Below, piece by piece: positions 9,455-17,882 of a DNA stretch of 64,000 nt. Position numbers and translations under genes: made by a program. Source of the DNA: Aureimonas sp. ME7 (lineage in GTDB: Bacteria; Pseudomonadota; Alphaproteobacteria; Rhizobiales; Rhizobiaceae); assembly GCF_903970965.1 (NCBI RefSeq), contig NZ_CAJCKW010000008.1:62001-126000 (forward strand), written 5' to 3'. Positions within the stretch are counted from its first letter, which is position 1. Each line of letters opens with the position of its first letter. The notes under the pieces are model-generated. The model was not told the DNA's origin. It searched no databases and saw only the letters and a program-made list of their open reading frames with translations.

Positions 9455-9472
9455 TATAAGGAAATCCTTATA
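9455..9472. promoter_or_regulatory. Perfect palindrome upstream of ahcY, candidate operator
   Basis: TATAAGGA at 9455-9462 is mirrored exactly at 9465-9472 with a 2-base centre. It is an AT-rich island in GC-rich DNA, 124 bases before the ahcY start. Its size and symmetry suit a dimeric ArsR-family repressor; SAH-responsive ArsR regulators of methionine-cycle genes are known in Proteobacteria. Which regulator binds here is not shown by the sequence. Confidence 0.6.
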
Positions 9473-9483
9473 CGTTTATCTCG

Positions 9484-9813
9484 TCAGCAATCCTCGCCGA
9501 AGCGATTGGCGACGAGATCGGCGATGGCCCGCATCGCGTCGTCGGCGTCCGGCCCTTCGGCACGCACGTCGATCGTGGTTCCCTGGCCGGCGGCCAGCAT
9601 CATCAGGCCCATGATCGACTGGCCGCCCACCGACAGCCCGTCGCGCGAGATGGTGATCGCGGCGGAGAACCCTTCCGCGAGCTGCACGAACTTGGCCGAA
9701 GCGCGGGCGTGGAGACCCTTGCGGTTGACGATCGTCAGCGTCCGCTCGACGGCCGGGTCCCCGCTGGCGCTGACCCCCGGCATCGACTGGGAAACGGGCT
9801 CTGTCTTGCTCAT
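9484..9813 (-). CDS. ptsH: Phosphocarrier protein HPr (regulatory PTS)
   Basis: A 109-residue HPr-like phosphocarrier. The active histidine is His35 in NRKGLHARASAKF, and the HprK target serine is Ser66 in GGQSIMGLMMLAAGQG, so both regulatory phosphorylation sites are kept. About 20 residues precede the usual HPr fold. I chose ATG 9813 (MSKTEPVS); an in-frame start 33 bases upstream adds a poorly conserved tail. It follows the EIIA gene by 33 bases and belongs to the set EIIA, HPr, HprK. No sugar-specific membrane EIIBC is present here, so this is a regulatory PTS that signals carbon or nitrogen state rather than importing sugar, as known for alphaproteobacteria. Confidence 0.93.
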   Translation of the reverse strand: MSKTEPVSQSMPGVSASGDPAVERTLTIVNRKGLHARASAKFVQLAEGFSAAITISRDGLSVGGQSIMGLMMLAAGQGTTIDVRAEGPDADDAMRAIADLVANRFGEDC

Positions 9814-9846
9814 GTCGGGGCCAGCGGGGGTTCGAGCTCGGGACAA

Positions 9847-10248
9847 CTACTTGCCGCTGAGGATGCGGCTGGCGACGGCGATATACTTGCGGCCCGCATC
9901 CTGGGCGGCGACCAGGGCCTCGTCCATCGGCTTCTCGCCCCGGACGCTCGCGAGCTTGATCAGCATGGGCAGATTGACGCCGGCCAGAACGTCGATGGCG
10001 CCCTCGTCCATGACGGAAATGGCCAGATTGGACGGCGTCCCGCCGAACATGTCGGTCAGGATGATCACGCCCTTGCCGCGCTCGGCATCGCGAACCGCCT
10101 GGAGGATGTCGAGCCGGCGCTGCTCCATGTCGTCGTCCGGACCGATGCAGATCGTCTCGAACGCTTCCTGGCGACCCACCACATGCTCGACGGCAAGCTT
10201 GAATTCACGCGCGAGCTGGCCATGCGTCACCAGCACCAGTCCAATCAT
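9847..10248 (-). CDS. PTS EIIA component, mannose family (regulatory)
   Basis: A 133-residue EIIA of the mannose/fructose family. The phospho-accepting His9 lies in IGLVLVTHGQLA, and ILTDMFGGTPSNLA near the middle is the other family signature. It should take phosphate from HPr encoded 33 bases downstream. The start chosen is ATG 10248, exactly at the beginning of the fold; an earlier in-frame start adds 20 residues with no family counterpart. Isolated EIIA-Man proteins of this kind sit with hprK and chvG/chvI in Rhizobiales and are thought to be output proteins of the regulatory PTS. The target protein is unknown. Confidence 0.92.
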   Translation of the reverse strand: MIGLVLVTHGQLAREFKLAVEHVVGRQEAFETICIGPDDDMEQRRLDILQAVRDAERGKGVIILTDMFGGTPSNLAISVMDEGAIDVLAGVNLPMLIKLASVRGEKPMDEALVAAQDAGRKYIAVASRILSGK

Positions 10249-10426
10249 ACGTCGTTCACTCCGGGCACTGCCCCCTGGTTGAGCATCCGATTGTGCGCCT
10301 GCGATCAAATTGCTGCAAGGCGCGTCAAGTCACACCACCCGGAATCTTTCCAGAAAGCGCCAACCCCTGAATGCGTGGGGCGGCAGGCGCCGATCCCGGA
10401 CGACGTGACCTTGCTGCATTGCAAAA

Positions 10427-10891
10427 TCACGAGGTCGGTCGAACGTTCCAGAAGGCGGCGTTTCGAGCGAGGGTGAGGAGAATATCGGCGCCGAAGCCCG
10501 GGTCGCGTTCGGGCAGCCGGATGCGGCGCAGGCGGGCGCTCCCGAGCGTCTCGAACTCAGGCTCGGGCATGCGCGCGACGGTCTCGCGCGGCACGAGGTC
10601 CACCACGAGATCGAGGCGGACGGGAGACGCGAAGGTCTCCGGGAGAAGGCCGATACCACGCACCTCGATCAGCCCCCGGATCGCGTCGGGCGCTTCGGCG
10701 AGGACGTCGTCGCCCTCTTGCGTCACGAAGATCTGATCGTCGGATACGAGGCAGGCGTCGAGGCCCGCCGCTTCGCCACGCCGGAGCGCGGACAGCGCCA
10801 GCGAGGACTTGCCGCTGCCCGAAGGCCCGCGAAGAAGGATGCCGCGCCCGCCGAGCCGGATCGCCGTGCCATGAAGTTGGATCCGCCTCAC
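10427..10891 (-). CDS. hprK: HPr kinase/phosphorylase, short form
   Basis: A 154-residue HprK containing only the catalytic C-terminal half. The P-loop GPSGSGKSS is at residues 22-30, and the family strand IEVRGIGLL and DLVVDLVPRE follow. The N-terminal domain of firmicute HprK (about 130 residues) is absent, as is usual for alphaproteobacterial HprK. It phosphorylates and dephosphorylates the regulatory serine of HPr. The start ATG at 10891 overlaps the chvG stop by four bases (ATGA), so it is translationally coupled to the sensor kinase. A 178-base spacer separates it from the EIIA gene. Confidence 0.93.
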   Translation of the reverse strand: MRRIQLHGTAIRLGGRGILLRGPSGSGKSSLALSALRRGEAAGLDACLVSDDQIFVTQEGDDVLAEAPDAIRGLIEVRGIGLLPETFASPVRLDLVVDLVPRETVARMPEPEFETLGSARLRRIRLPERDPGFGADILLTLARNAAFWNVRPTS

Positions 10892-12684
10892 GCGTCGCAG
10901 GGAAGCTGGACGGTGAAGCGCGCGCCCGCGATGCCGCCGGGCGCCTTCGGGTCGAGGATGTTCTCGGCCCGGATCTCGCCGCCGTGCGCTTCCACGATCT
11001 GGCGCGAGATCGACAGGCCGAGGCCGGAATTCTGGCCGAAGGATTCCGCGCCCGGCCGGTCGGTGTAGAAGCGCTCGAAGATGCGCTCGATCTTCTCGGC
11101 TTGAATGCCGGGTCCGTTGTCCTCGATCGTCACCGTGCAGGAGCGTGTGCGCCGTTGGAGGCGAACGCCGATGCGCCCCGCATCGTCGGGCACGAAGGAA
11201 CGCGCGTTGTCGATGAGATTGGTGAAGACCTGGCTGAGGCGAAGGTCGTGGCCGGAGATCCGATAGGTCTTGGGCGTCGGGGGCGCTGCGACGGAAAGCT
11301 CGATCGCCACCGTCTGCCCCGGCTTCACATGGGCCCGAGCCCCATCCACCACGGATTCGACGAGGGCCGCCAGGTCGACCTCGCCCGCGACCTCGCGCGC
11401 CAGTTCCGCGTCGAGGCGCGAGGCGTCGGAAATGTCGGTGATCAGCCGGTCGAGCCGCTTCACGTCGTGCTGGATCACCGCCAGCAGCCGCTCGCGCGAA
11501 TGCTCGTTGCGCGCCAAGGGCAGGGTTTCCACCGCCGAGCGGAGCGAGGTCAGCGGGTTCTTCAACTCGTGGCTGACATCGGCCGCGAAACTCTCGATCG
11601 CATCCATTCGCGCATAAAGCGCCACCGTCATGTCGCGGATGGAGGAGGCGAGGTGGCCGACCTCGTCGGCGCGGTCGCCGAAGTCGGGGATCTCCTCGCG
11701 CGCGTTGATGCCGCGCCGGACGCGCACGGCGGCGGCCGACAGGCGGCGAAGCGGCGTCGCGATCGTGGAGGCGAGAAGGATCGACAGGATCACGGTGACG
11801 AGGGCGGCGACCGCGAAGGTGCGCACGATCGCCATGCGCTCGGCCTGGACGATCCGGTCGATGTCGCCCCCTTGCGTCGAGAGAAGCAGAACGCCGAGGA
11901 CGGCGCGAAAGCGCTGGATCGGCACGGCGACGGAGACGATCATCTCGCCGTTCTCGGTGGAGCGGACGAGGGCGCGCGGCCCCCCGGTGAGCGCGCTCAT
12001 GACTTCCGGATAGGTCGAACCCGAGCCGCCCGGCGTTTCCTTATAGATCGGCAGGTCGCCGTGGCCGAGGAAGCGGCCGGTCTCGCGGCTGATCCAGGCG
12101 AAGACGCCGGTTTCCTCTTCCTGCTCCACCGGGGGCAGGTCGTAGCGCAGGATTTGGCCGCGCGAATAAAGATGACGCGAATCGAGGATCAGGTTGGCGT
12201 CGCGGTCGTAGAGACGCGCGCGCGTGCGTGTCGGCGAGATCAGACGGCGCAGGAGCGGGGCGACACGTTCGGGATTGATCGGGAAGTCGAGGGATTCCGA
12301 CAGGTCCGGATTGGGCTGGAGCGTCGCCCCCGCCTGGAGTTCGAGAAGGCGCTCGGGATCGAGGGTGATCGAGTTGGTCTCGACCGTCGCCGACGCCGCG
12401 ATGGCGCTCGCGATGATCTCGCCCTGCGTCAGCAGGCTTTCGACGCGCGCGTCGATCAGCCCTTCGCGGAACTGGTTGAGGTAGAGGATGCCCGAAACCA
12501 GAACTACGAGCGCAACCAGGTTCAGGAAGACGATGCGCCGGGTCAGCGAGGAGAAGATCGAGTGGCCGAGGAGGCGCCGGACGCGGATCACCAGCCGGCG
12601 CACGAAGGGGGCGCGCCGCCAGCGCATGCGCGCGGCGCGCCGGCGAGCAGGCGTTTCCGTCGTCGTGTGGCTGGCGATCCCCAA
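10888..12684 (-). CDS. chvG: Sensor histidine kinase ChvG (ExoS/BvrS family)
   Basis: A 598-residue inner-membrane kinase. A first transmembrane helix (about 48-68, IVFLNLVALVVLVSGILYL), a periplasmic sensor of about 220 residues, a second helix (about 285-305), a HAMP segment, an H-box with His372 in DVSHELKNPLTSLRSAVETL, and an HATPase domain (FTNLIDNARSF, DNGPGI, GLGLSISRQIVEAHGG) are visible. ChvG senses acidic or envelope conditions through periplasmic ExoR in Rhizobiales and phosphorylates ChvI. The gene is 13 bases downstream of chvI and overlaps hprK. Family, length and context agree fully. The arginine-rich N-terminus before the first helix may be shorter than annotated. Confidence 0.95.
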   Translation of the reverse strand: MGIASHTTTETPARRRAARMRWRRAPFVRRLVIRVRRLLGHSIFSSLTRRIVFLNLVALVVLVSGILYLNQFREGLIDARVESLLTQGEIIASAIAASATVETNSITLDPERLLELQAGATLQPNPDLSESLDFPINPERVAPLLRRLISPTRTRARLYDRDANLILDSRHLYSRGQILRYDLPPVEQEEETGVFAWISRETGRFLGHGDLPIYKETPGGSGSTYPEVMSALTGGPRALVRSTENGEMIVSVAVPIQRFRAVLGVLLLSTQGGDIDRIVQAERMAIVRTFAVAALVTVILSILLASTIATPLRRLSAAAVRVRRGINAREEIPDFGDRADEVGHLASSIRDMTVALYARMDAIESFAADVSHELKNPLTSLRSAVETLPLARNEHSRERLLAVIQHDVKRLDRLITDISDASRLDAELAREVAGEVDLAALVESVVDGARAHVKPGQTVAIELSVAAPPTPKTYRISGHDLRLSQVFTNLIDNARSFVPDDAGRIGVRLQRRTRSCTVTIEDNGPGIQAEKIERIFERFYTDRPGAESFGQNSGLGLSISRQIVEAHGGEIRAENILDPKAPGGIAGARFTVQLPCDA

Positions 12685-12697
12685 GCGAGACTCCCCC

Positions 12698-13402
12698 TCA
12701 GATCTCGCGGAAGCGGTAGCCCACTCCGTAAAGCGTCTCGATCATGTCGAAGTCGTCGTCGATCGCCTTGAACTTCTTGCGCAGCCGCTTGATGTGGCTG
12801 TCGATCGTCCGGTCGTCGACATAGACCTGCTCGTCGTAGGCGGCGTCCATCAGCGCGTCGCGGCTCTTCACGACGCCAGGCCGCTGGGCAAGCGAATGCA
12901 GGATCAGGAACTCGGTGACGGTGAGCGTCACCGGCTGGCCCATCCAGGTGCAGGTGTGGCGCTCCTGGTCCATCACCAGCTGGCCGCGCTCCAGCGAAGA
13001 TTCCGGGCTCGGGCCCGTCTTGCCCGCGCCCCCTTCGCGCGGGGCGCCGCGCCGGAGGATGGCACGCACGCGCTCCACCAGGAGACGTTGGCTGAACGGT
13101 TTGCGGATATAATCGTCGGCGCCCATCTTGAGGCCGAAAAGCTCATCGATCTCCTCGTCCTTGGAGGTCAGGAAGATCACCGGCAGGTCGCTCTTCTGAC
13201 GAAGGCGGCGCAAAAGCTCCATGCCGTCCATGCGCGGCATCTTGATGTCGAAGATGGCGAGCTGCGGCGGGCGGGCCGACAGGCCTTCCAGCGCGGATGC
13301 GCCGTCCGTGTAGGTTTCGACGCGGTAGCCTTCGTTCTCCAGGGCGATCGACACCGATGTCAGGATGTTGCGATCATCATCCACCAGCGCGATCGTGGGC
13401 AT
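12698..13402 (-). CDS. chvI: Response regulator ChvI (ExoR-ChvG-ChvI system)
   Basis: A 234-residue OmpR/PhoB-type regulator. The receiver domain has the acidic pocket VDDD at 7-10, phospho-acceptor Asp52 in [13 protein letters not shown], and the conserved Thr/Lys switch (FLTSKDE). The C-terminal winged helix ([27 protein letters not shown]) binds DNA. The start ATG at 13402 gives [10 protein letters not shown], exactly as in ChvI homologues; the reading frame runs 53 codons further upstream without homology. It is the first gene of the run chvI, chvG, hprK. ChvI controls envelope, exopolysaccharide and acid-response genes; pckA is nearby on the other strand, as in Agrobacterium. Confidence 0.96.
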   Translation of the reverse strand: MPTIALVDDDRNILTSVSIALENEGYRVETYTDGASALEGLSARPPQLAIFDIKMPRMDGMELLRRLRQKSDLPVIFLTSKDEEIDELFGLKMGADDYIRKPFSQRLLVERVRAILRRGAPREGGAGKTGPSPESSLERGQLVMDQERHTCTWMGQPVTLTVTEFLILHSLAQRPGVVKSRDALMDAAYDEQVYVDDRTIDSHIKRLRKKFKAIDDDFDMIETLYGVGYRFREI

Positions 13403-13615
13403 CGTGTTCGAACTCCTGTCCTGGCCCGCCGATACGAGGCAGGCCTTCCAAAATCTGCGGCGCCCACCGCGGTCGCTTGCGTGCGATCGGGCGTGTCCGC
13501 TTGATTCGTTGTGACAGGCAAATGTGGCAGGGGTGGCGCTTTTGCAACGGTTTTGCCGCAAAAGCGAAGGGAAACCGCGCGTCCGACCGCAAAAAGCGTG
13601 AGCGTTTCGGGTTTG

Positions 13616-13648
13616 GGCGCTGCCAGGCGTCCGGCTCGGCAGCGCCCG
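13616..13648 (-). terminator. Hairpin after the PNP-oxidase-like gene
   Basis: A perfect 10-bp GC-rich stem (13616-13625 with 13639-13648), 13-base loop, starts nine bases beyond the 13657 stop. There is no clear T run on the minus strand, so it may be a weak or factor-dependent terminator. The rest of the gap up to the chvI start (13402) shows nothing else I recognise. Confidence 0.45.
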
Positions 13649-13656
13649 GCACGTTC

Positions 13657-14136
13657 TTAAAGATCGACCTTGACGTTCTCCGTCGTGTCGGGGCGCGGCT
13701 TGTCGCCGACATAGGCCTTGGCGAATTCCCAGGCCTGCGTGATCTTGTTGGACGTCACGTCCCAGATCTCGGCCTGGCTGGGGCGGATCACCAGAACCGC
13801 CGTGTTCGGGCCGTCCTTGCCGCCCGGCATCCAGGCTTCCGCCTGCGGGTCCCAGGCTTCGTCGATCCGGGCGCGGTCGGTGGACAGGCTAGCCGTGCCC
13901 GAGACCGCCACGTATTCTTCCTTCTGGACAAAGGAGCAGGCGACCTGCGCGTCGGCTTCGATCTCGTCCACCTTGTGCGAGTTCTTGTCGGTGATGAAGA
14001 GGATCTCGCCGCGCTCGCGCGAGATGCGGGGCGCCATCGGGCGCGAGCGCAGCTTGCCCCCGTCGCGCGTCGTCACCATGCAGGTCTGGAAATCCTCGAC
14101 CATGTCCCAGAACTTCTCGGCCGGCTGCTCGCTCAT
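13657..14136 (-). CDS. Pyridoxamine 5'-phosphate oxidase-family (general stress) protein
   Basis: A 159-residue split-barrel flavin-binding protein of the general-stress-protein-26 type. The core shows [38 protein letters not shown] and [18 protein letters not shown], typical of the family. These proteins bind FMN or related cofactors and are induced by stress; they are not the PdxH of vitamin B6 synthesis, which is longer. The start ATG at 14136 has an AAAGGA ribosome-binding site ten bases upstream. It stands alone, separated from chvI by about 250 bases and divergent from pckA, so a stress link to ChvI is possible but unproven. Confidence 0.85.
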   Translation of the reverse strand: MSEQPAEKFWDMVEDFQTCMVTTRDGGKLRSRPMAPRISRERGEILFITDKNSHKVDEIEADAQVACSFVQKEEYVAVSGTASLSTDRARIDEAWDPQAEAWMPGGKDGPNTAVLVIRPSQAEIWDVTSNKITQAWEFAKAYVGDKPRPDTTENVKVDL

Positions 14137-14448
14137 CGTGCGTCCTTTCGCGTATCGCGTTGGCATTCGAGCGACAACGCGCGTCGGCCCCAAAAGTGCC
14201 GGACGAGAACGAAGCCAAGCGGGTTGGTCCGCTATCCGCGGCGCCCGCGCCAAAAATATTTCGTGGTGATTTAACCCGATTAGAGTTCTCGATCTAACCG
14301 ATTTAGAGTGCTATTCCCCAATTTAAATCGTTTTATTCGCCTGGTTCTAAGTATTGTCGGAGTTTTCGAACAGTTGCCGACTTCGAGAGTCCACGATATT
14401 TGCTTGCGCTACCCGGGTGTTCCGGTGACGGTGTAGGGAACGAGCGAC
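14137..14448. promoter_or_regulatory. Divergent intergenic region upstream of pckA with AT-rich repeats
   Basis: A 312-base gap, markedly AT-rich between about 14250 and 14350. It holds two near-identical direct repeats, CCGATTAGAG at 14276-14285 and CCGATTTAGAG at 14298-14308 (22 bases apart, two helical turns), and the palindrome ATTTAAAT at 14321-14328. This is the likely promoter and regulator-binding region of pckA; evenly spaced direct repeats suit an OmpR-type activator such as ChvI. No gene is apparent in it. Confidence 0.5.
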
Positions 14449-16059
<1,611 letters not shown>

Positions 16060-16087
16060 GGCGTCCGCCGCATCGTCTCCTGGGGAG

Positions 16088-16131
16088 GAGGCCAAGGGGC
16101 TCGCGATCCTTAAGGGGTCGCGGGCCTCTTT
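16088..16131 (+). terminator. Rho-independent terminator after pckA
   Basis: GAGGCC at 16088-16093 pairs with GGCCTC at 16123-16128, with an inner stem (CGCGATCC against GGGGTCGCG, one mismatch) and a TTT tail at 16129-16131. It begins 28 bases after the pckA stop. The rest of the gap to arfB (16132-16377) shows no other feature. Confidence 0.75.
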
Positions 16132-16377
16132 CCGTTTGGATGCGCCCGCTCCAGCCTCGGTTGCGGCCTGCGTCGGCCGGCCGGGGAGCGGCTCGCCGAT
16201 GCCGTTTCGGCCGGAAGCGGTCTTCGTCCATTCGTCTTCTCGGCCCGGCCGCACTTCGGCGGGTAGGCGATCCTCGCGATCCAACGCGTTATGCGCGTGG
16301 ACGTCGTTCGAAGGGTGATTGCGGGCTCTCCAACTGGCCCTGTATGTCTGGCACCTGGAACGAGAGGCGGTGAAGAC

Positions 16378-16821
16378 ATGAGCGAGATTGCCTCGGAGCG
16401 AGGTCTTAAGGTGAGTGCTCGCGTTCTGATCCCGGACGACGAGCTTTCGGAAACCTTCATCCGCTCCGCCGGGCCCGGCGGCCAGAACGTCAACAAGGTC
16501 GCGACGAGCGTTCAGCTTCGCTTCACGGCGGGTGCGTCCTCGGTTCTATCGGACGAGGTGAAGGCGCGCCTCCTGAAGCTCGCCGGTCAGCGCGCGACGA
16601 AGGAGGGCGAGGTCCTGATCGAGGCCTCGCGCTTTCGCACGCAGGAGCGCAACCGGGCCGATGCGCGCGAGCGCCTCGTCGAACTGGTGCGGGCGGCTCT
16701 CGTGCCGCCGCCCCCGCCGCGGCGCAAGACGAAGCCGTCCAAGGGATCGATCGAGCGCCGTCTTCAGGCCAAGAAGGGGCGCGGCGGCATCAAGCGCATG
16801 CGGGGCAGGGTCGAAGACTGA
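16378..16821 (+). CDS. arfB: Alternative ribosome-rescue factor ArfB (YaeJ family peptidyl-tRNA hydrolase)
   Basis: A 147-residue class I release-factor-like protein. It has the catalytic GGQ at residues 34-36 (AGPGGQNVNKVATSVQL) and a very basic C-terminal tail (PPPPPRRKTKPSKGS, RRLQAKKGRGGIKRMRGR) that enters the mRNA channel of stalled ribosomes. It frees peptides from ribosomes stalled without a stop codon, backing up trans-translation. The start ATG at 16378 follows GGCGGTGAAGAC and gives the family's N-terminus; an upstream in-frame start would add 29 unrelated residues. It is monocistronic and convergent with the CDF transporter gene. Confidence 0.94.
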   Translation: MSEIASERGLKVSARVLIPDDELSETFIRSAGPGGQNVNKVATSVQLRFTAGASSVLSDEVKARLLKLAGQRATKEGEVLIEASRFRTQERNRADARERLVELVRAALVPPPPPRRKTKPSKGSIERRLQAKKGRGGIKRMRGRVED

Positions 16822-16846
16822 GGCGAGCGGGTGCCGCCGGCAGCTC

Positions 16847-17824
16847 TCAGCCGTGCGCCAGGGGGGCGTCTCCTTGCGAGATCGCGCGGGCGCGGCTGGC
16901 CCAGGTTCCGGCGGTCTGCGGCTTGATGAAGAGGGTCGTCACATCCGGCACTTCCGTCTTCAGGCGGTTCTCGATGCGCCCGACGCAGGCCTCGATCTCG
17001 GGCGCGCTCATATGGTCCTCGAACTCGGCGCTGAGCGCGGCGACGATCTGCCGGGGGCCGAGATGGGTCGTCACCACGCCGTTGGCGCTGCGCACCGCCG
17101 GGTCGGCCTCGGCGATGCGCAGGATCGCCTCCTGAACGGCCGGCAGTGCCGGCTCGCCGATCAGGAGCCCCTTGCTTTCGCGCGCCAGGAAGATCGCGAC
17201 GCCCGTCAGAACCAGTCCGATGCCGATCGAGGCGACGCCATCGAGCGCCGGCTCGCCCAGCCATTCGGCTAGGAAGATGCCAAGAAAGGCGATCGCCAGT
17301 CCGATCAACGCCGCCGTGTCTTCCAGAAGAACGGTGAAGGTCGTCGGATCCTTGCTGCGCCGGATCGCTTCGAGATAGCCGAGCGTGCCCTTTTCGCGGT
17401 TGAGCTCGCGCAGCGCGACGATCCAGGAAAAGCCCTCGAACAGGAACGAGGCGCCGAGCACGGCATAGTTCCAGCCTGCGTTCTCGATCGGCTCCGGGTT
17501 CGCGATGTGGTGGATGCCCTGGTAGATCGAAACGCCGGCCCCCAGCGCGAAGACCAGAAGCGCGACGATGAAGCTCCAGAAGTAGAGTTCGCGCCCGTGC
17601 CCCAGCGGATGCGTCCGGTCCGCCGGCCTTTCGGCCCGGCGCATGCCGTAGAGGAGGAGGACCTCGTTGCCCGTGTCGACGAGGGAGTGGACGCCTTCGC
17701 TGAGCATGGCCGAGGAGCCGGTGAAGAACGCCGCGCCGAACTTGGTCAGCGCGATCAGGAAGTTTCCGCCAAGCGCGGCGTAGACCACCGTCTTCGATCC
17801 ATCCGCCACGCGCCGTCTCCCCAT
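16847..17824 (-). CDS. Cation diffusion facilitator (CDF) family metal exporter
   Basis: A 325-residue inner-membrane exporter, probably of zinc or another divalent metal in exchange for protons. It has about six hydrophobic helices. The first contains NFLIALTKFGAAFFTGSSAMLSE, and HSLVDTGNEV (metal-site histidine and aspartate) follows. A second HxxxD-like site is replaced by LLEDTAALIG, as in the subgroup resembling mammalian ZnT9. The C-terminal cytoplasmic domain (ANGVVTTHLGPRQIVAALSAEF) is complete. I chose ATG 17824 (MGRRRVADGSK); ATG 17857 is an alternative. It lies 58 bases downstream of the yhaN-like gene on the same strand and may be cotranscribed. Confidence 0.9.
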   Translation of the reverse strand: MGRRRVADGSKTVVYAALGGNFLIALTKFGAAFFTGSSAMLSEGVHSLVDTGNEVLLLYGMRRAERPADRTHPLGHGRELYFWSFIVALLVFALGAGVSIYQGIHHIANPEPIENAGWNYAVLGASFLFEGFSWIVALRELNREKGTLGYLEAIRRSKDPTTFTVLLEDTAALIGLAIAFLGIFLAEWLGEPALDGVASIGIGLVLTGVAIFLARESKGLLIGEPALPAVQEAILRIAEADPAVRSANGVVTTHLGPRQIVAALSAEFEDHMSAPEIEACVGRIENRLKTEVPDVTTLFIKPQTAGTWASRARAISQGDAPLAHG

Positions 17825-17882
17825 CCGAATGACAGGGGATATGGCGTGGAAGCGCATAAGGTCGATGGAGCTCGGCCGCCGT

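Noticed and set aside
9332-9483. SAH or SAM riboswitch before ahcY
   Set aside because: Only a simple palindrome is visible in this spacer; I could not see the conserved pairing pattern of a known SAH-type riboswitch.
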